Shown piece by piece: positions 32,421-41,618 of a DNA stretch of 64,000 nt. The notes beneath the pieces are model-generated. The model was not told where the DNA came from, did no database searches, and saw nothing but the letters and a program-made list of their open reading frames with translations. This DNA comes from Collinsella aerofaciens (lineage in GTDB: Bacteria; Actinomycetota; Coriobacteriia; Coriobacteriales; Coriobacteriaceae). Positions within the stretch are counted from its first letter, which is position 1; each line of letters opens with the position of its first letter. A program made the translations under genes and the position numbers. The stretch lies in NCBI RefSeq assembly GCF_028206995.1, contig NZ_JAQLFL010000003.1, positions 109,609-173,608 of the forward strand, in the 5' to 3' direction.

Positions 32421-34979
32421 ATGTTCACCCCGCTTATTACTCATAATTCGGATGGTGCCGCGCTGGCGGCGCCCGTCAATGCCGCACGCTGCAACGGCGC
32501 TGTGTACAAGCCACGCACGATCGACGACCTGCGCATTAAGGACGATCGCCTGCGCGCCACCATCGAGGGCACGGGGCACCTGCTGTTTGACGGCGGCATG
32601 GGCACCATGCTGCAGGCTGCCGGCATGAAGGCCGGCGCCCTGCCCGAGCTGCTCAACTTTGAGGAGCCCGAGGTTATCACCGATATCCAGCGTCAGTATG
32701 TCGAGGCCGGCTGCGACGTGATCACCGCCAACACCTTTGGCGCCAACGCCCACAAGCTCGACGGCGCCGCCACCGTGGCAGATGTCTTTGCCGCCGCTGT
32801 CGCCTGCGCCCGCGAGGCCGGCGCCCGCTACGTCACCGGCGATATCGGCCCCATCGGCGCGCTGCTTCGCCCCTTGGGCACCCTGAGCTTCGACGAGGCC
32901 TATGACCTCTTTGCCGAGGAGGTGCGCGCCGGCGTCGACGCGGGCGTGGACCTCTTTATTATCGAGACCATGACCGACCTTGCCGAGATCAAGGCGGCCG
33001 TCCTCGCCTGCCGCGAGAACTCCGACCTGCCCGTCTTTGCCACCATGACCTTTGAGGAAGACGGTCGCACCTTCTTGGGAACGAGCCCCGAGGTCGCAGC
33101 CATCACGCTCGACGCCATCGGCGCCGACGTTTTGGGTATCAACTGCAGCCAGGGCCCGGCCGAGCTCCGAGGGCTCGCCGCACGTATGCTCACCGTTACC
33201 GACAAGCCCGTTATGGTGCAGGCTAACGCGGGACTGCCCCGCGTGGACGACGACGGCAATACCGTCTTTGATATCCAGGCCCCCGAATACGCCGAGGCCG
33301 TCGCCGGCATGATCGAGGACGGCGTGAGCGTCGTGGGCGGCTGCTGCGGAACCACGCCGGCGCATATGGCGGCCTTGCGCACGCTTATCGACAACCACAC
33401 GCCCAGCCCGCGCCGCCGCAAGCCCAGCATGTCGGTCACGAGCGCCCAGACGGTCGTGGACCTTCCCTGTGACGGCCACAAAATCGCCGTCATCGGCGAG
33501 CGCATCAATCCCACCGGCAAAAAGCGCCTGCAACAGGCCCTGCGCGACGGCGACCTGGACTACGTCGTGAGCCAGGGCATCAGCCAGCAGGAACAGGGCG
33601 CCGACATCCTGGACGTCAACGTGGGCCTGCCCGAGATCGACGAGGTCAAGATCATCCAGCAGGCGACCGAGCAGCTCCAGGGCTCCACGCTGCTGCCGCT
33701 GCAGATCGACTCCACCGACCCCGCAGCCGTCGAGGCAGCCGTGCGCCGCTACGCCGGCAAGCCCATCATCAACTCGGTCAATGGCAAACAGCAAATCATG
33801 GATGAGATCTTTCCGCTGGTCGCCCATTACGGCACCAACGTCGTCGGCCTCACGCTCGATGAAGGCGGCATCCCCGATACCGCCGAAGCTCGCTTCGCCA
33901 TCGCCGAGCGCATCGTGGCCGAGGCCGCCCGCTACGGTATCGGCCCGGACCGCATCCTCATCGACTGTCTGGTCATGACCGCCTCGACCAATCAACGCCA
34001 GGCCGAACAGATCCTGCGCGCCATGTCCCTGTGCAAGGAGCGTCTGGGCGTCAAATGCGCGCTCGGCGTGTCGAACATCAGCTTTGGTCTGCCTGCCCGC
34101 CCGCTGCTGGGCTCGGTCTTTTTGGCTGCCGCTTTTGGCGCGGGCCTGGACGCCCCCATCATGAACCCGGGCTCCAAGCGCTTTATGGATACCGTCTACA
34201 GCTATCGCGTGCTGAGCGTTGAGGACGAGGGCTCGACCGGATACATCGAGCGCTACGCCGGCTGGACCGATCCGTACAAGATCGCCGCGAATCCGGCGGC
34301 GGCTCAGGCGGTATCGACCGACGCCGCGCCCGCTGCTGGCACCACCGGCACCGACGGCAACGACGACCCGATTCGTCGCATGGTCGTCTCGGGCCGCAAG
34401 GGCGAAATCGCGGCCGAGACCGAGCGTCTGCTGGCAGACCATGACGCCATGGACCTCATCAACAATCACTTTATCCCCGCCCTCGACGAGGTCGGAGTCC
34501 TCTTTGACCAGGGCAAGTTCTTCTTGCCGCAGCTCATGGCCTCGGCCGAGGCCGCACGCGTGGGCTTTGACACCATCAAGCGTCTGATGCCCGCCGGCGA
34601 GATTGCCGACAAGGGCAAAATCTGCGTGGCCACCGTCAAGGGCGACATCCACGACATCGGTAAGAACATCGTCAAGATGCTGCTCGACAACTACGGCTAC
34701 ACCGTCTTTGACCTAGGCCGCGACGTCGACCCACAAGAGGTACTCAAGACCGTACAGGAGCGTGACATCAAGCTCGTCGGTCTCTCGGCGCTTATGACTA
34801 CCACGGTCGTCGCCATGGAAGAGACCATCAAGCTGCTTCATGCCGAGGTGCCAGGCGTCAAGATCATCGTAGGCGGCGCCGTACTCACCCCCGAATACGC
34901 CAAGCAGATCGGCGCGGACTACTACGCCAAGGATGCCGCCGAAAGCGCGCGCATCGCCGAAGAGGTCTTTGGGCAGTAA
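32421..34979 (+). CDS. metH: Cobalamin-dependent methionine synthase without activation domain
   Basis: An 852-aa enzyme moving a methyl group from methyl-THF to homocysteine. Domains in order: homocysteine methyltransferase (FDGGMGTMLQ; GINCSQGP and GGCCGTTPAHM supply zinc cysteines), pterin-binding domain (IGERINPTGKKRLQQAL, DILDVNVGLPEIDE), cobalamin cap, and B12-binding domain with VKGDIHDIGKNIV (axial His about 744) and IVGGAVLTPEYA. The protein ends after the B12 domain; the activation function is encoded by the gene just upstream. A Thr/Ala/Gly linker (about 625-645) joins the modules. The ATG at 32421 follows AGGAGCCCCCG. Confidence 0.96.
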   Translation: MFTPLITHNSDGAALAAPVNAARCNGAVYKPRTIDDLRIKDDRLRATIEGTGHLLFDGGMGTMLQAAGMKAGALPELLNFEEPEVITDIQRQYVEAGCDVITANTFGANAHKLDGAATVADVFAAAVACAREAGARYVTGDIGPIGALLRPLGTLSFDEAYDLFAEEVRAGVDAGVDLFIIETMTDLAEIKAAVLACRENSDLPVFATMTFEEDGRTFLGTSPEVAAITLDAIGADVLGINCSQGPAELRGLAARMLTVTDKPVMVQANAGLPRVDDDGNTVFDIQAPEYAEAVAGMIEDGVSVVGGCCGTTPAHMAALRTLIDNHTPSPRRRKPSMSVTSAQTVVDLPCDGHKIAVIGERINPTGKKRLQQALRDGDLDYVVSQGISQQEQGADILDVNVGLPEIDEVKIIQQATEQLQGSTLLPLQIDSTDPAAVEAAVRRYAGKPIINSVNGKQQIMDEIFPLVAHYGTNVVGLTLDEGGIPDTAEARFAIAERIVAEAARYGIGPDRILIDCLVMTASTNQRQAEQILRAMSLCKERLGVKCALGVSNISFGLPARPLLGSVFLAAAFGAGLDAPIMNPGSKRFMDTVYSYRVLSVEDEGSTGYIERYAGWTDPYKIAANPAAAQAVSTDAAPAAGTTGTDGNDDPIRRMVVSGRKGEIAAETERLLADHDAMDLINNHFIPALDEVGVLFDQGKFFLPQLMASAEAARVGFDTIKRLMPAGEIADKGKICVATVKGDIHDIGKNIVKMLLDNYGYTVFDLGRDVDPQEVLKTVQERDIKLVGLSALMTTTVVAMEETIKLLHAEVPGVKIIVGGAVLTPEYAKQIGADYYAKDAAESARIAEEVFGQ

Positions 34980-35004
34980 CACAACGGAAACAACCCCGCA
35001 CCAA

Positions 35005-35042
35005 AACGTGCCGCACGCGCCACGAGACGTGTGCGGCACGTT
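35005..35042 (+). terminator. Hairpin after metH
   Basis: A 12-bp stem AACGTGCCGCAC/GTGCGGCACGTT with a 14-nt loop, 25 nt after the metH stop. There is no T-run, so it may act with Rho or as an RNA-stabilising hairpin. Confidence 0.55.
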
Positions 35043-35087
35043 AGAATAAAAGGGACTATGCTCGTTTTGGCAGATAGGAGCGCAAGG

Positions 35088-36452
35088 ATGGCGATCACGC
35101 CTGCAGAAATCGCGGAAACCCGCGGCATGGTTGAGGAGCAGAACCTCGACATCAGGACCATCACCATGGGTGTTTCGCTCATGGGTTGCGGTGACGAGAA
35201 CCTCGACCGCATGTGCACGAAGATCTACGACCACGTGACGCACACGGCTGAGCACTTGGTCGAGACCGCCGAGAACCTCGAGCGCGAGTACGGTATCCCC
35301 ATCGTCAACAAGCGCGTCTCCGTCACCCCGGTGGCGCAGATCGCCGCTTGCTGCAAGGATGAGGACCTCACCCCCATCGCGCATGCCCTCGACCGCGCGG
35401 CCGAGACCCTCGGCATCGACTACCTGGGTGGCTTCTCCGCACTCGTCCAGAAGGGCATCGGCGACGCCGACCGCCGTGTCATCCAGTCCATCCCGCAGGC
35501 GCTCGCCACCACGAGTCGCGTCTGCTCCAGCGTCAACGTCGCCAGCCTGCGTGCCGGCATCAACATGGACGCCGTACTCATGGCTGCGCAGACCATCATC
35601 GCTGCTGCTAAACTCACGGCCGACCAGGATTCCGTCGGCGCCTCCAAGTTTGTCTGCTTTGCCAATATGGTCGAGGACTCCCCGTTTATGGCGGGCGCCG
35701 TCCACGGCGGTGGCGAGGCCGACGCCGTCATCAACGTAGGCGTCTCGGGCCCCGGCGTTATGGCCGCAGCCCTGGAGACGCTGCCCGATTCCGCCTCGAT
35801 GATGGAAGTCGCCGAGAAGATTAAACAGACCGCCTTTAAGATCACCCGCGCCGGCGAACTCATGAGCCGCGAGGCCGCCCATCGCCTGGGTGTCGAGAAG
35901 GGCATTGTCGACCTGTCGCTGGCCCCCACGCCCGCCATCGGCGACTCCGTCGCGCGCATCCTCGAGATCATCGGCGTGGGCACCTGCGGTGGCCCCGGCA
36001 CGACCTGCGCGCTCGCCATGCTCAACGATGCCGTCAAGAAGGGCGGCGTCATGGCCAGCTCCAGCGTGGGCGGCCTCTCGGGCGCTTTTATCCCCGTGTC
36101 CGAGGACGCCGGCATGATCGCCGCCGTCGAGGCCGGTGCGCTTTCGCTCGAGAAACTCGAGGCTATGACCTGCGTATGCTCCGTCGGCTTGGACATGATC
36201 GCCATCCCCGGTGACACCCCGGTCGAGACCATCGCCGGCATCATCGCCGACGAGATGGCCATCGGCGTCATCAACAACAAGACTACGGCCGTCCGCGTGA
36301 TTCCCGCTATCGGCAAGGGCGTGGGCGACTGCGTTGAGTACGGCGGCCTGTTTGGCCGTGCGCCCATCATGCCGGTGAACCCCAACGCCGGCACCGTGCT
36401 TGCCCACCGCGGTGGACGCTTCCCGGCGCCGCTGAACTCGCTGAAGAACTAG
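35088..36452 (+). CDS. UPF0210 (DUF711) family protein
   Basis: A 454-aa protein of the UPF0210/DUF711 family, often linked by structure to glycyl-radical-like folds though lacking proven activity. It starts [31 protein letters not shown] and includes CADRRVIQ-like [51 protein letters not shown] and [18 protein letters not shown] near the end. The start at 35088 gives the usual family length. It is frequently paired with an ACT-domain gene (UPF0237), which is not seen here. A structured element begins 14 nt after its stop. Confidence 0.88.
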   Translation: MAITPAEIAETRGMVEEQNLDIRTITMGVSLMGCGDENLDRMCTKIYDHVTHTAEHLVETAENLEREYGIPIVNKRVSVTPVAQIAACCKDEDLTPIAHALDRAAETLGIDYLGGFSALVQKGIGDADRRVIQSIPQALATTSRVCSSVNVASLRAGINMDAVLMAAQTIIAAAKLTADQDSVGASKFVCFANMVEDSPFMAGAVHGGGEADAVINVGVSGPGVMAAALETLPDSASMMEVAEKIKQTAFKITRAGELMSREAAHRLGVEKGIVDLSLAPTPAIGDSVARILEIIGVGTCGGPGTTCALAMLNDAVKKGGVMASSSVGGLSGAFIPVSEDAGMIAAVEAGALSLEKLEAMTCVCSVGLDMIAIPGDTPVETIAGIIADEMAIGVINNKTTAVRVIPAIGKGVGDCVEYGGLFGRAPIMPVNPNAGTVLAHRGGRFPAPLNSLKN

Positions 36453-36465
36453 CTGAGGGGTTCGG

Positions 36466-36615
36466 GCGAGGAGCCCCGCCGCCGGGCGGCAGACATATAA
36501 GGTCGCCTGCTCGGACAGTCCTGACTCGCACGGAGAGCACATTTAGTGCTCTCCGGCTCGTGCGGAACTCGCGATCGACCTTATATGTCTGCCGCCCGGC
36601 GGCGGGGCTTCTCGC
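36466..36615 (+). ncRNA. Structured 3'-UTR element A, long hairpin with conserved core
   Basis: Two 40-bp arms (36466-36505 and 36576-36615) are reverse complements with one mismatch. The 70-bp middle has a 9-10 bp hairpin capped by ATTTA (36531-36555). Read downstream of the UPF0210 gene it carries ACAGTCCT, CACATTTAGTG and TGCGGAACTC. The same three core words in the same order and sense occur in element B after gatB, with different but self-complementary arms. It may be an RNA structure or a hairpin-type mobile element. Confidence 0.6.
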
Positions 36616-36777
36616 ACAACGGGACCTCAGTTGGGTTCTATCCCGGTTGCAGTTGCTTCGCTCCTGCACCACTTGGCTGGTACGGCGGTTTGGCGCTGGA
36701 TCGGTTCTTTCTGATATATGCTGGTTGCGGCTCTTCTTTTGGGAGAAGTCGCTTTTTTGTTGCTAGGAGGTTGGCCC

Positions 36778-37656
36778 GTGGTCGATGGGGATGCTCACTC
36801 TGAGCTTCTTTCTGCTGATTGGAATGGCGAATGGATGCGTCTGCAAGCTGATCGGCATCGGGCTGATGATTCTTTTGAATGGGATAAGCGCGCTCGACAT
36901 TTTCGGCCATTGGAGACTGCCCCGTATGCTCGAGATTTTATAAAACTGCTGGCTCTTGAGCCTGGTGAGTCGGTGCTGGATATGGGGTGTGGGGCTGGGT
37001 CGATTGCTATCCCGCTTGCTCAGGCTGGACATTCCGTGATTGCTGCCGACTTCTCTCCTGCCATGTTGGGCACCCTTGATGCTGGCTATGGGCTCGAGGA
37101 CCTTATTACGCCGCTTGAGCTTGCTTGGGATGATGATTGGGATTTGGTTGGGCCGGTTGCCAAGGCTGTTGACGTTTCCTTTGCGAGTCGCTCGGTTACT
37201 ACGAACGACCTGAAGGGGGCACTTGCCAAGCTTGACCGTACGGCTCGCCGACGTTGTGCTGTCACGATGGTCGCCAACTCCAGCCCGCACTATGACCTGT
37301 ACCTGATGAACGCCATCGGTGCCTCGGTTACCTGCAGTAATGGTTTTGTGTATGCCTTTAACATCCTTATTCAGATGGGTGCGCTGCCGCAGGTCACGTA
37401 TTTTGAATCGCCCCGCCGCGACACCTTCGATAGTCTCGAGGCGGGCGTTGCAGACTTTTCTCGCATGCTCGAACATGGCAACGAGGATAAGATCGACCGC
37501 CTGCGTGACTATATCGCCCACCACATGATCGAGAACCCCCATGCCGGCGAGCCGGGATCAAAGGGCGTACCGCAGGGACGCTACATGCTCGACCACATCC
37601 GCAAAGTCCGATGGGCGTTTATCGCCTGGGAGCCGGTCTCCGTACCCCGCCCGTAG
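36778..37656 (+). CDS. Class I SAM-dependent methyltransferase
   Basis: A 292-aa protein. I start at GTG 36778, with CTAGGAGG seven bases upstream; no ATG in frame fits better. Motif I is SVLDMGCGAGSIAIPLA (about 66-82), followed by VIAADFSPAML (motif II acidic residue), so it is a Rossmann-type AdoMet methyltransferase. The C-terminal part (RDTFDSLEAGVADFSRMLEHG, KIDRLRDYIAHHM) is helical. Substrate unknown. Codon choice is unusual: the first about 400 bases favour T-ending codons (GAT, GCT, CTT), unlike its neighbours, while the second half returns to C-ending codons. That suggests transfer or recombination within the gene. Confidence 0.78.
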   Translation: MVDGDAHSELLSADWNGEWMRLQADRHRADDSFEWDKRARHFRPLETAPYARDFIKLLALEPGESVLDMGCGAGSIAIPLAQAGHSVIAADFSPAMLGTLDAGYGLEDLITPLELAWDDDWDLVGPVAKAVDVSFASRSVTTNDLKGALAKLDRTARRRCAVTMVANSSPHYDLYLMNAIGASVTCSNGFVYAFNILIQMGALPQVTYFESPRRDTFDSLEAGVADFSRMLEHGNEDKIDRLRDYIAHHMIENPHAGEPGSKGVPQGRYMLDHIRKVRWAFIAWEPVSVPRP

Positions 37657-37814
37657 CCCATCTAAAGCCTGCATCGTCTACCCGTCCGGCATCCGCATTC
37701 TTTGCGAACTGGGCAAACGCGCTCCACACCACGCCGTTCCTGCGCTATCGTGGGACAGCTCACGTAGATTAAGGCCCCATTGCAGGGCGCCCCATACATA
37801 GAAAGCGAGAACCC

Positions 37815-38114
37815 ATGGCACTGACAGGAGCCCAGGTCAAGCAGCTTCGCAGCATGGCCCATCACCTCAACCCCGCCATCATCATCGGTAAGTCCGATGT
37901 CAACGAGGGCACCGTCGAGCAGACGGTTGCCTACCTGGAGAAACACGAGCTCGTTAAGTGCTCCGTGCTGGACGGCTCCAGCCTTTCTGCCCGCGAGGCC
38001 GCCGAGGAGCTCGCTGAGCGCTGCCACGCCGACGTCGTTCAGGTTATCGGCCGCAAGTTCTCGCTGTATCGCGAGTCCTCGCGCAAGGATATCGAGAAGA
38101 TCAAGCTCGTCTAA
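37815..38114 (+). CDS. yhbY: YhbY/CRS1-type RNA-binding protein
   Basis: A 99-aa protein with the CRM (YhbY) fold used in large-subunit ribosome assembly. It reads MALTGAQVKQLRSMAHHLNPAIIIGKSDVNEGTV, then the GxxG-type loop region and DVVQVIGRKFSLYRES. Length is typical. ATG at 37815 follows AAAGCGAGAACC, a modest ribosome site. It ends at a strong bidirectional terminator shared with the regulator on the other strand. Confidence 0.9.
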   Translation: MALTGAQVKQLRSMAHHLNPAIIIGKSDVNEGTVEQTVAYLEKHELVKCSVLDGSSLSAREAAEELAERCHADVVQVIGRKFSLYRESSRKDIEKIKLV

Positions 38115-38140
38115 AACCGACTGGCCATACCGAGTAGTCC

Positions 38141-38175
38141 GCGGGCGTCCGATTGATTCGGACGCCCGTTTTTTA
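38141..38175. terminator. Bidirectional terminator between yhbY and regulator
   Basis: A 10-bp stem GCGGGCGTCC/GGACGCCCGT with loop GATTGATTC followed by TTTTTT on the plus strand. It serves yhbY and abuts the stop of the convergent regulator. Confidence 0.88.
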
Positions 38176-41169
38176 TCGCTCGACAAGCACGCGCTTGAGT
38201 CTGCCTTCGACCAGGCGCTCATACAGACGCCTTGTCTCGGGCTCGGGCACGCCTTGAACCTGTTCTCTCAGGTGGTGCATATGGCCGCTGTACAGCTCAA
38301 CAACATCACGGCGTCGTCCCGCCGCGCCGTAAACGCGCATGGCGCAGCGAACCATGTCCTCGCGCGCCGTCTCTTGGCGAAGCCCCGATTCCACGAGCCA
38401 AATTGCCGATTGCAGGTCATTTTCCTCGAGAGCGGCATTCGCTCCCCTAATCATGCAGTCGATGTACTTGGATTGCATAATGCGGCGCATGCGCGTAAAG
38501 AACGTGGGGTTGCAACCGGTGGGAACATATAGCGGGCCCGCGTAGAGTTGCTCAACCTTAAGACATAGCTCAACCAGGTGAGGGCCTCTCGCACCCATAC
38601 GGTTTCCCAGGATCTCACGGCTCAGCTGGTCAAAGAGCCTTACATCGGTCTTAACGTAGTCGCCGTTGAGCCCAATGCACTCGTTTTGGATGACCACGCA
38701 CGACTTTCCATCTGGCGTTGGACCCAAAGCCGAGCGCAAGCGCGATACCGTCGAATACAGATTGTTGCGCGCGGCGTTAAACTCGGCATGGGGCCACAAC
38801 TCCATGGCGATTGTCTCGCGGTCGACCATGGCATCCATACCCAGCGCAAGACGTTCGGCAAGTGTTGCCGCCTTTTTGCGACGCCACATCTTATCCGTGA
38901 TGGGGAAACCGTCGCGCTCGGCGCGAAACGCGCCAAACATGCGCATCTCAATATGGCCGATGGCATCGACAGCCTCAACCTCGCCCGCCTGGAACAGGTG
39001 CTCGCTTTCGCCCTCAAAGTCATCGCGTAGTGAATACCGCGACAGCTCACGCACCGGAAGCTTCTTGCGAATCCTGACGGCAGGCTCGCCCAGGCAATGC
39101 ATCGCAAGACGCGCAAAAAGCCGATACGATGGGTCTAAAATCCCCGAGCGATTCATAGACATCCAGGCAGCAAGATCGCTATCGCGGCCCGCAGCGGCCA
39201 GATGCAGCGCCACGATCCAGGCTTCTGAGCCACCGACCTGCGTCTTACTAATGTCGAGCAGCTCTGCCTCTTCGCGAACCGATACCAGCGACGTATTGCG
39301 CAGATACGCCACACGTTCCAGCAACAATGCGTTTTCGCGCATGTACGCAATCGATTCATCAGCGAGCTTGAGCACCTGGACCGCGCGGAACTTCGCGTTG
39401 ACCGGCCGTCCCTCCGCCAGCGATTGCCAGCCCTCCAGCAATAGTCCAAACAGCTGAATTTGATTGTCTCGAACACGCACCGCAAAGCGGTCGAGCTCGC
39501 CAAACGCCACATCGTCGGTCACGGGCAAGCCCGCGAGCAGACGCCGCGCCGCCAGCACCATACGCAGCCATATGGATGGCGCCTTAAGCCCGCGGATATC
39601 GAGCGCCTCGAGTATCTGCGTCATCTTGTCATCGCGCTCGTCGGGTTTAGCAAACGAGCCGTCGAACAACTCCAGCAGCATATGGTCGGCCTGTATGAGA
39701 ATCCCCGCGATGTCGAGCTCGCAATCATAGGCTTTGCACGCCTTGAGCTTCGCGAGAACATCGCCGTCTCCCGCTCGCTCGGTTAGGTGGCGCTTGACCT
39801 CGATATGCGCGGACAGCATGTCGAGTACCTCGCAGGATGTCTGTTCTTGCACAACAGGGTTGGCGGGAAGCCCCAGGTCATTGTCGCCGTAAAAGGCGAT
39901 AGTGAGTGCCTGGGCTATTTTCCAGGTAGCGGGGTCGAGCTCGCGTGCGGCCTGGTCACCTGCACGTTCGATAACGGACGCCATATACCTTGCGAGCTTT
40001 GTATTGCACACGCTAACAGCCGCCAGATACACGCCGAGTGCCTCGGCGGGTGCCGGCTCTTGCTCCTGCTTTTCCGCATTGATCATCGCCGACGCCGCAC
40101 GGCAAATGTCCCCTCCATGCCCGGTCAAGGCAAGATCGGCCCCATACTGCCCGGCAAGTTCCAACACCACATGGCGGTCCAAGAACGCATCGGCCAGGTC
40201 CATGGCCAAATCGCATCGGCCTGCCTTAATCAAAATGCGAGCAGCCCGCGATACAAGTTCGGGACGGATCTCGGCAACAAGCTTTCGCAACCTCAGGCGC
40301 GCATTGTCCTTAGCACCCAAACACCTAAAGGTGCGATCAGACGGATCCACGCCAAAAATCGGATAATCGCGCACAAAAATGGACTGGTCGACCATCGAAA
40401 GCCTCACGCCGCACGCCTCTAGCTCCGCAATGCCGCCCTCGCCCATCAGCACCATCAAACAGGCAACGGTAAACAGCAGGTTGTTCTCGAGCAATGCGAG
40501 ATCGGCCAGCGCCGCACCGTACACGTTGACAATTTCGTTCTCGAGCAACCCGGCAACATCGCCCTGTCCATACATTCCCGTCTGCAGGGCAGATACCAGC
40601 TCTGGCACACCCTGCGTGAGCCGATAAAAATCGAGCGATGTACTGATCGAGAACGCCGTGGCCCATGACGAATACTCATAGGCGTGCACCTTGAGCATCT
40701 GCGCATTGACTTTTACAGAATCGCCCAGCCCGTGGATAAGCAATCGGTTGGAGGGGCGGCAAGTAATAAAGACCCCCGTCCCCGTAGCACGTAAGCTGCG
40801 GATTCGATTGATGAGATCCTCGGTTTCGCGCTGCTCGAGATTGGGTACGTTGTCGATCGCAACGAGCGAGTGCGGCTTGTCCTTGAGCTCATCGGCGACA
40901 ACCTCGAGCTGGATAAAGAGCTCGCGTCCAATCGCGCGGTCGGCCTCGATTATCCGAACCGGCCCTCGCGTGGGGTCCGATTTAACTTCCTGCACGTATT
41001 GCAGCAATACCGACGTCTTACCAAACCCGTCGGGCGCGTAAAGCAGAACGATTCCCGCCTTGCGCCCTTTAACGATGAGCTCGTTCATCAAGCGATCGCG
41101 CCGCACCATATAGCCGCCGCCCGTCGGCATCAACTCGAGGTCGTCCGTATTGCCCAGATCGTTTACCAT
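38173..41169 (-). CDS. Large NTPase-BTAD transcriptional regulator
   Basis: A 998-aa signalling protein. The N-terminal STAND-like NTPase has Walker A YAPDGFGKTS (44-53) and LVAIDNVPNLEQ as the Walker B strand. A long helical middle follows, then from about residue 755 (MRMFGAFRAERDG, WRRKKAATLAERLAL, ELWPHAEFNAARNNLYSTVSRLRSAL) an OmpR/SARP winged helix, and a bacterial transcription-activator (BTAD) helical domain to the end (YAGPLYVPTG, ENDLQSAIWLVESGLR, DMVRCAMRVYG). This is like MalT or SARP activators but with the DNA-binding part C-terminal. The ligand and targets are unknown; nagB and the EIIA gene downstream on the same strand are possible ones. Two GACCATATG boxes lie just upstream. 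Confidence 0.8.
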   Translation of the reverse strand: MVNDLGNTDDLELMPTGGGYMVRRDRLMNELIVKGRKAGIVLLYAPDGFGKTSVLLQYVQEVKSDPTRGPVRIIEADRAIGRELFIQLEVVADELKDKPHSLVAIDNVPNLEQRETEDLINRIRSLRATGTGVFITCRPSNRLLIHGLGDSVKVNAQMLKVHAYEYSSWATAFSISTSLDFYRLTQGVPELVSALQTGMYGQGDVAGLLENEIVNVYGAALADLALLENNLLFTVACLMVLMGEGGIAELEACGVRLSMVDQSIFVRDYPIFGVDPSDRTFRCLGAKDNARLRLRKLVAEIRPELVSRAARILIKAGRCDLAMDLADAFLDRHVVLELAGQYGADLALTGHGGDICRAASAMINAEKQEQEPAPAEALGVYLAAVSVCNTKLARYMASVIERAGDQAARELDPATWKIAQALTIAFYGDNDLGLPANPVVQEQTSCEVLDMLSAHIEVKRHLTERAGDGDVLAKLKACKAYDCELDIAGILIQADHMLLELFDGSFAKPDERDDKMTQILEALDIRGLKAPSIWLRMVLAARRLLAGLPVTDDVAFGELDRFAVRVRDNQIQLFGLLLEGWQSLAEGRPVNAKFRAVQVLKLADESIAYMRENALLLERVAYLRNTSLVSVREEAELLDISKTQVGGSEAWIVALHLAAAGRDSDLAAWMSMNRSGILDPSYRLFARLAMHCLGEPAVRIRKKLPVRELSRYSLRDDFEGESEHLFQAGEVEAVDAIGHIEMRMFGAFRAERDGFPITDKMWRRKKAATLAERLALGMDAMVDRETIAMELWPHAEFNAARNNLYSTVSRLRSALGPTPDGKSCVVIQNECIGLNGDYVKTDVRLFDQLSREILGNRMGARGPHLVELCLKVEQLYAGPLYVPTGCNPTFFTRMRRIMQSKYIDCMIRGANAALEENDLQSAIWLVESGLRQETAREDMVRCAMRVYGAAGRRRDVVELYSGHMHHLREQVQGVPEPETRRLYERLVEGRLKRVLVER

Positions 41170-41185
41170 GCCTGCTCCTCAACTC

Positions 41186-41219
41186 GACCATATGGACACC
41201 GTAGCTGCAGGACCATATG
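41186..41219. promoter_or_regulatory. GACCATATG direct repeats upstream of the regulator
   Basis: Two identical 9-bp boxes (41186-41194, 41211-41219), 25 bp apart, lie 17-50 nt before the regulator start. They may be operator sites for autoregulation. Confidence 0.4.
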
Positions 41220-41559
41220 AGCCACCCCGTGAATAGCACAACTTAGAGTTTTTGGTTGTCTGCCGGTACGTGTTTGGCAAGTTTTTGTACAGCGAGGCCC
41301 GATGGTAATTTATCCCCCGACCAATAGGTCTTTGCGCAGGTCAATGCGCTTGCCAGCATGTCCCATCCAATTTGCAGTGTAGCGCAGTTGGCTGTTTTTA
41401 TTTGAGTTGCGCAACTCGCCTATTCCTCGCTACCGCCTGCGACTCTATAGTGGCAAATGTGCATAAAATCTGGTATGGAATGAATCTCATAATTTAGAGC
41501 CCACTCGCCAAGCACATGGCAAGGTTACCGTCATGCATGCGCCACGGCCTATGTCCACT
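41220..41559. other. Intergenic region upstream of the regulator
   Basis: About 340 bases, AT-richer than the genes. It contains a 14-bp perfect palindrome GAGTTGCGCAACTC (41404-41417) that could bind a dimeric regulator. No gene or known RNA is seen. Confidence 0.4.
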
Positions 41560-41590
41560 AAAAAGGCCCCCGCAAAGCGAGGGCCTTTTG
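41560..41590. terminator. nagB terminator
   Basis: Stem AAAAGGCCC/GGGCCTTTT with inner CGC/GCG pairing, 29 nt after nagB. T-runs exist on both strands, so it may work both ways. Confidence 0.88.
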
Positions 41591-41618
41591 AAAAGCTATG
41601 TAAGATTGCTTGGTCGCG

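Noticed and set aside
35088..36452. Pyruvate formate-lyase for the UPF0210 gene
   Set aside because: No glycyl-radical motif or catalytic Cys-Cys pair of PFL is seen; only the DUF711 pattern fits.
36466..36615. Integron attC site
   Set aside because: The ends lack the conserved R' and R'' boxes and no integrase is nearby, although a folded single strand is a shared idea.
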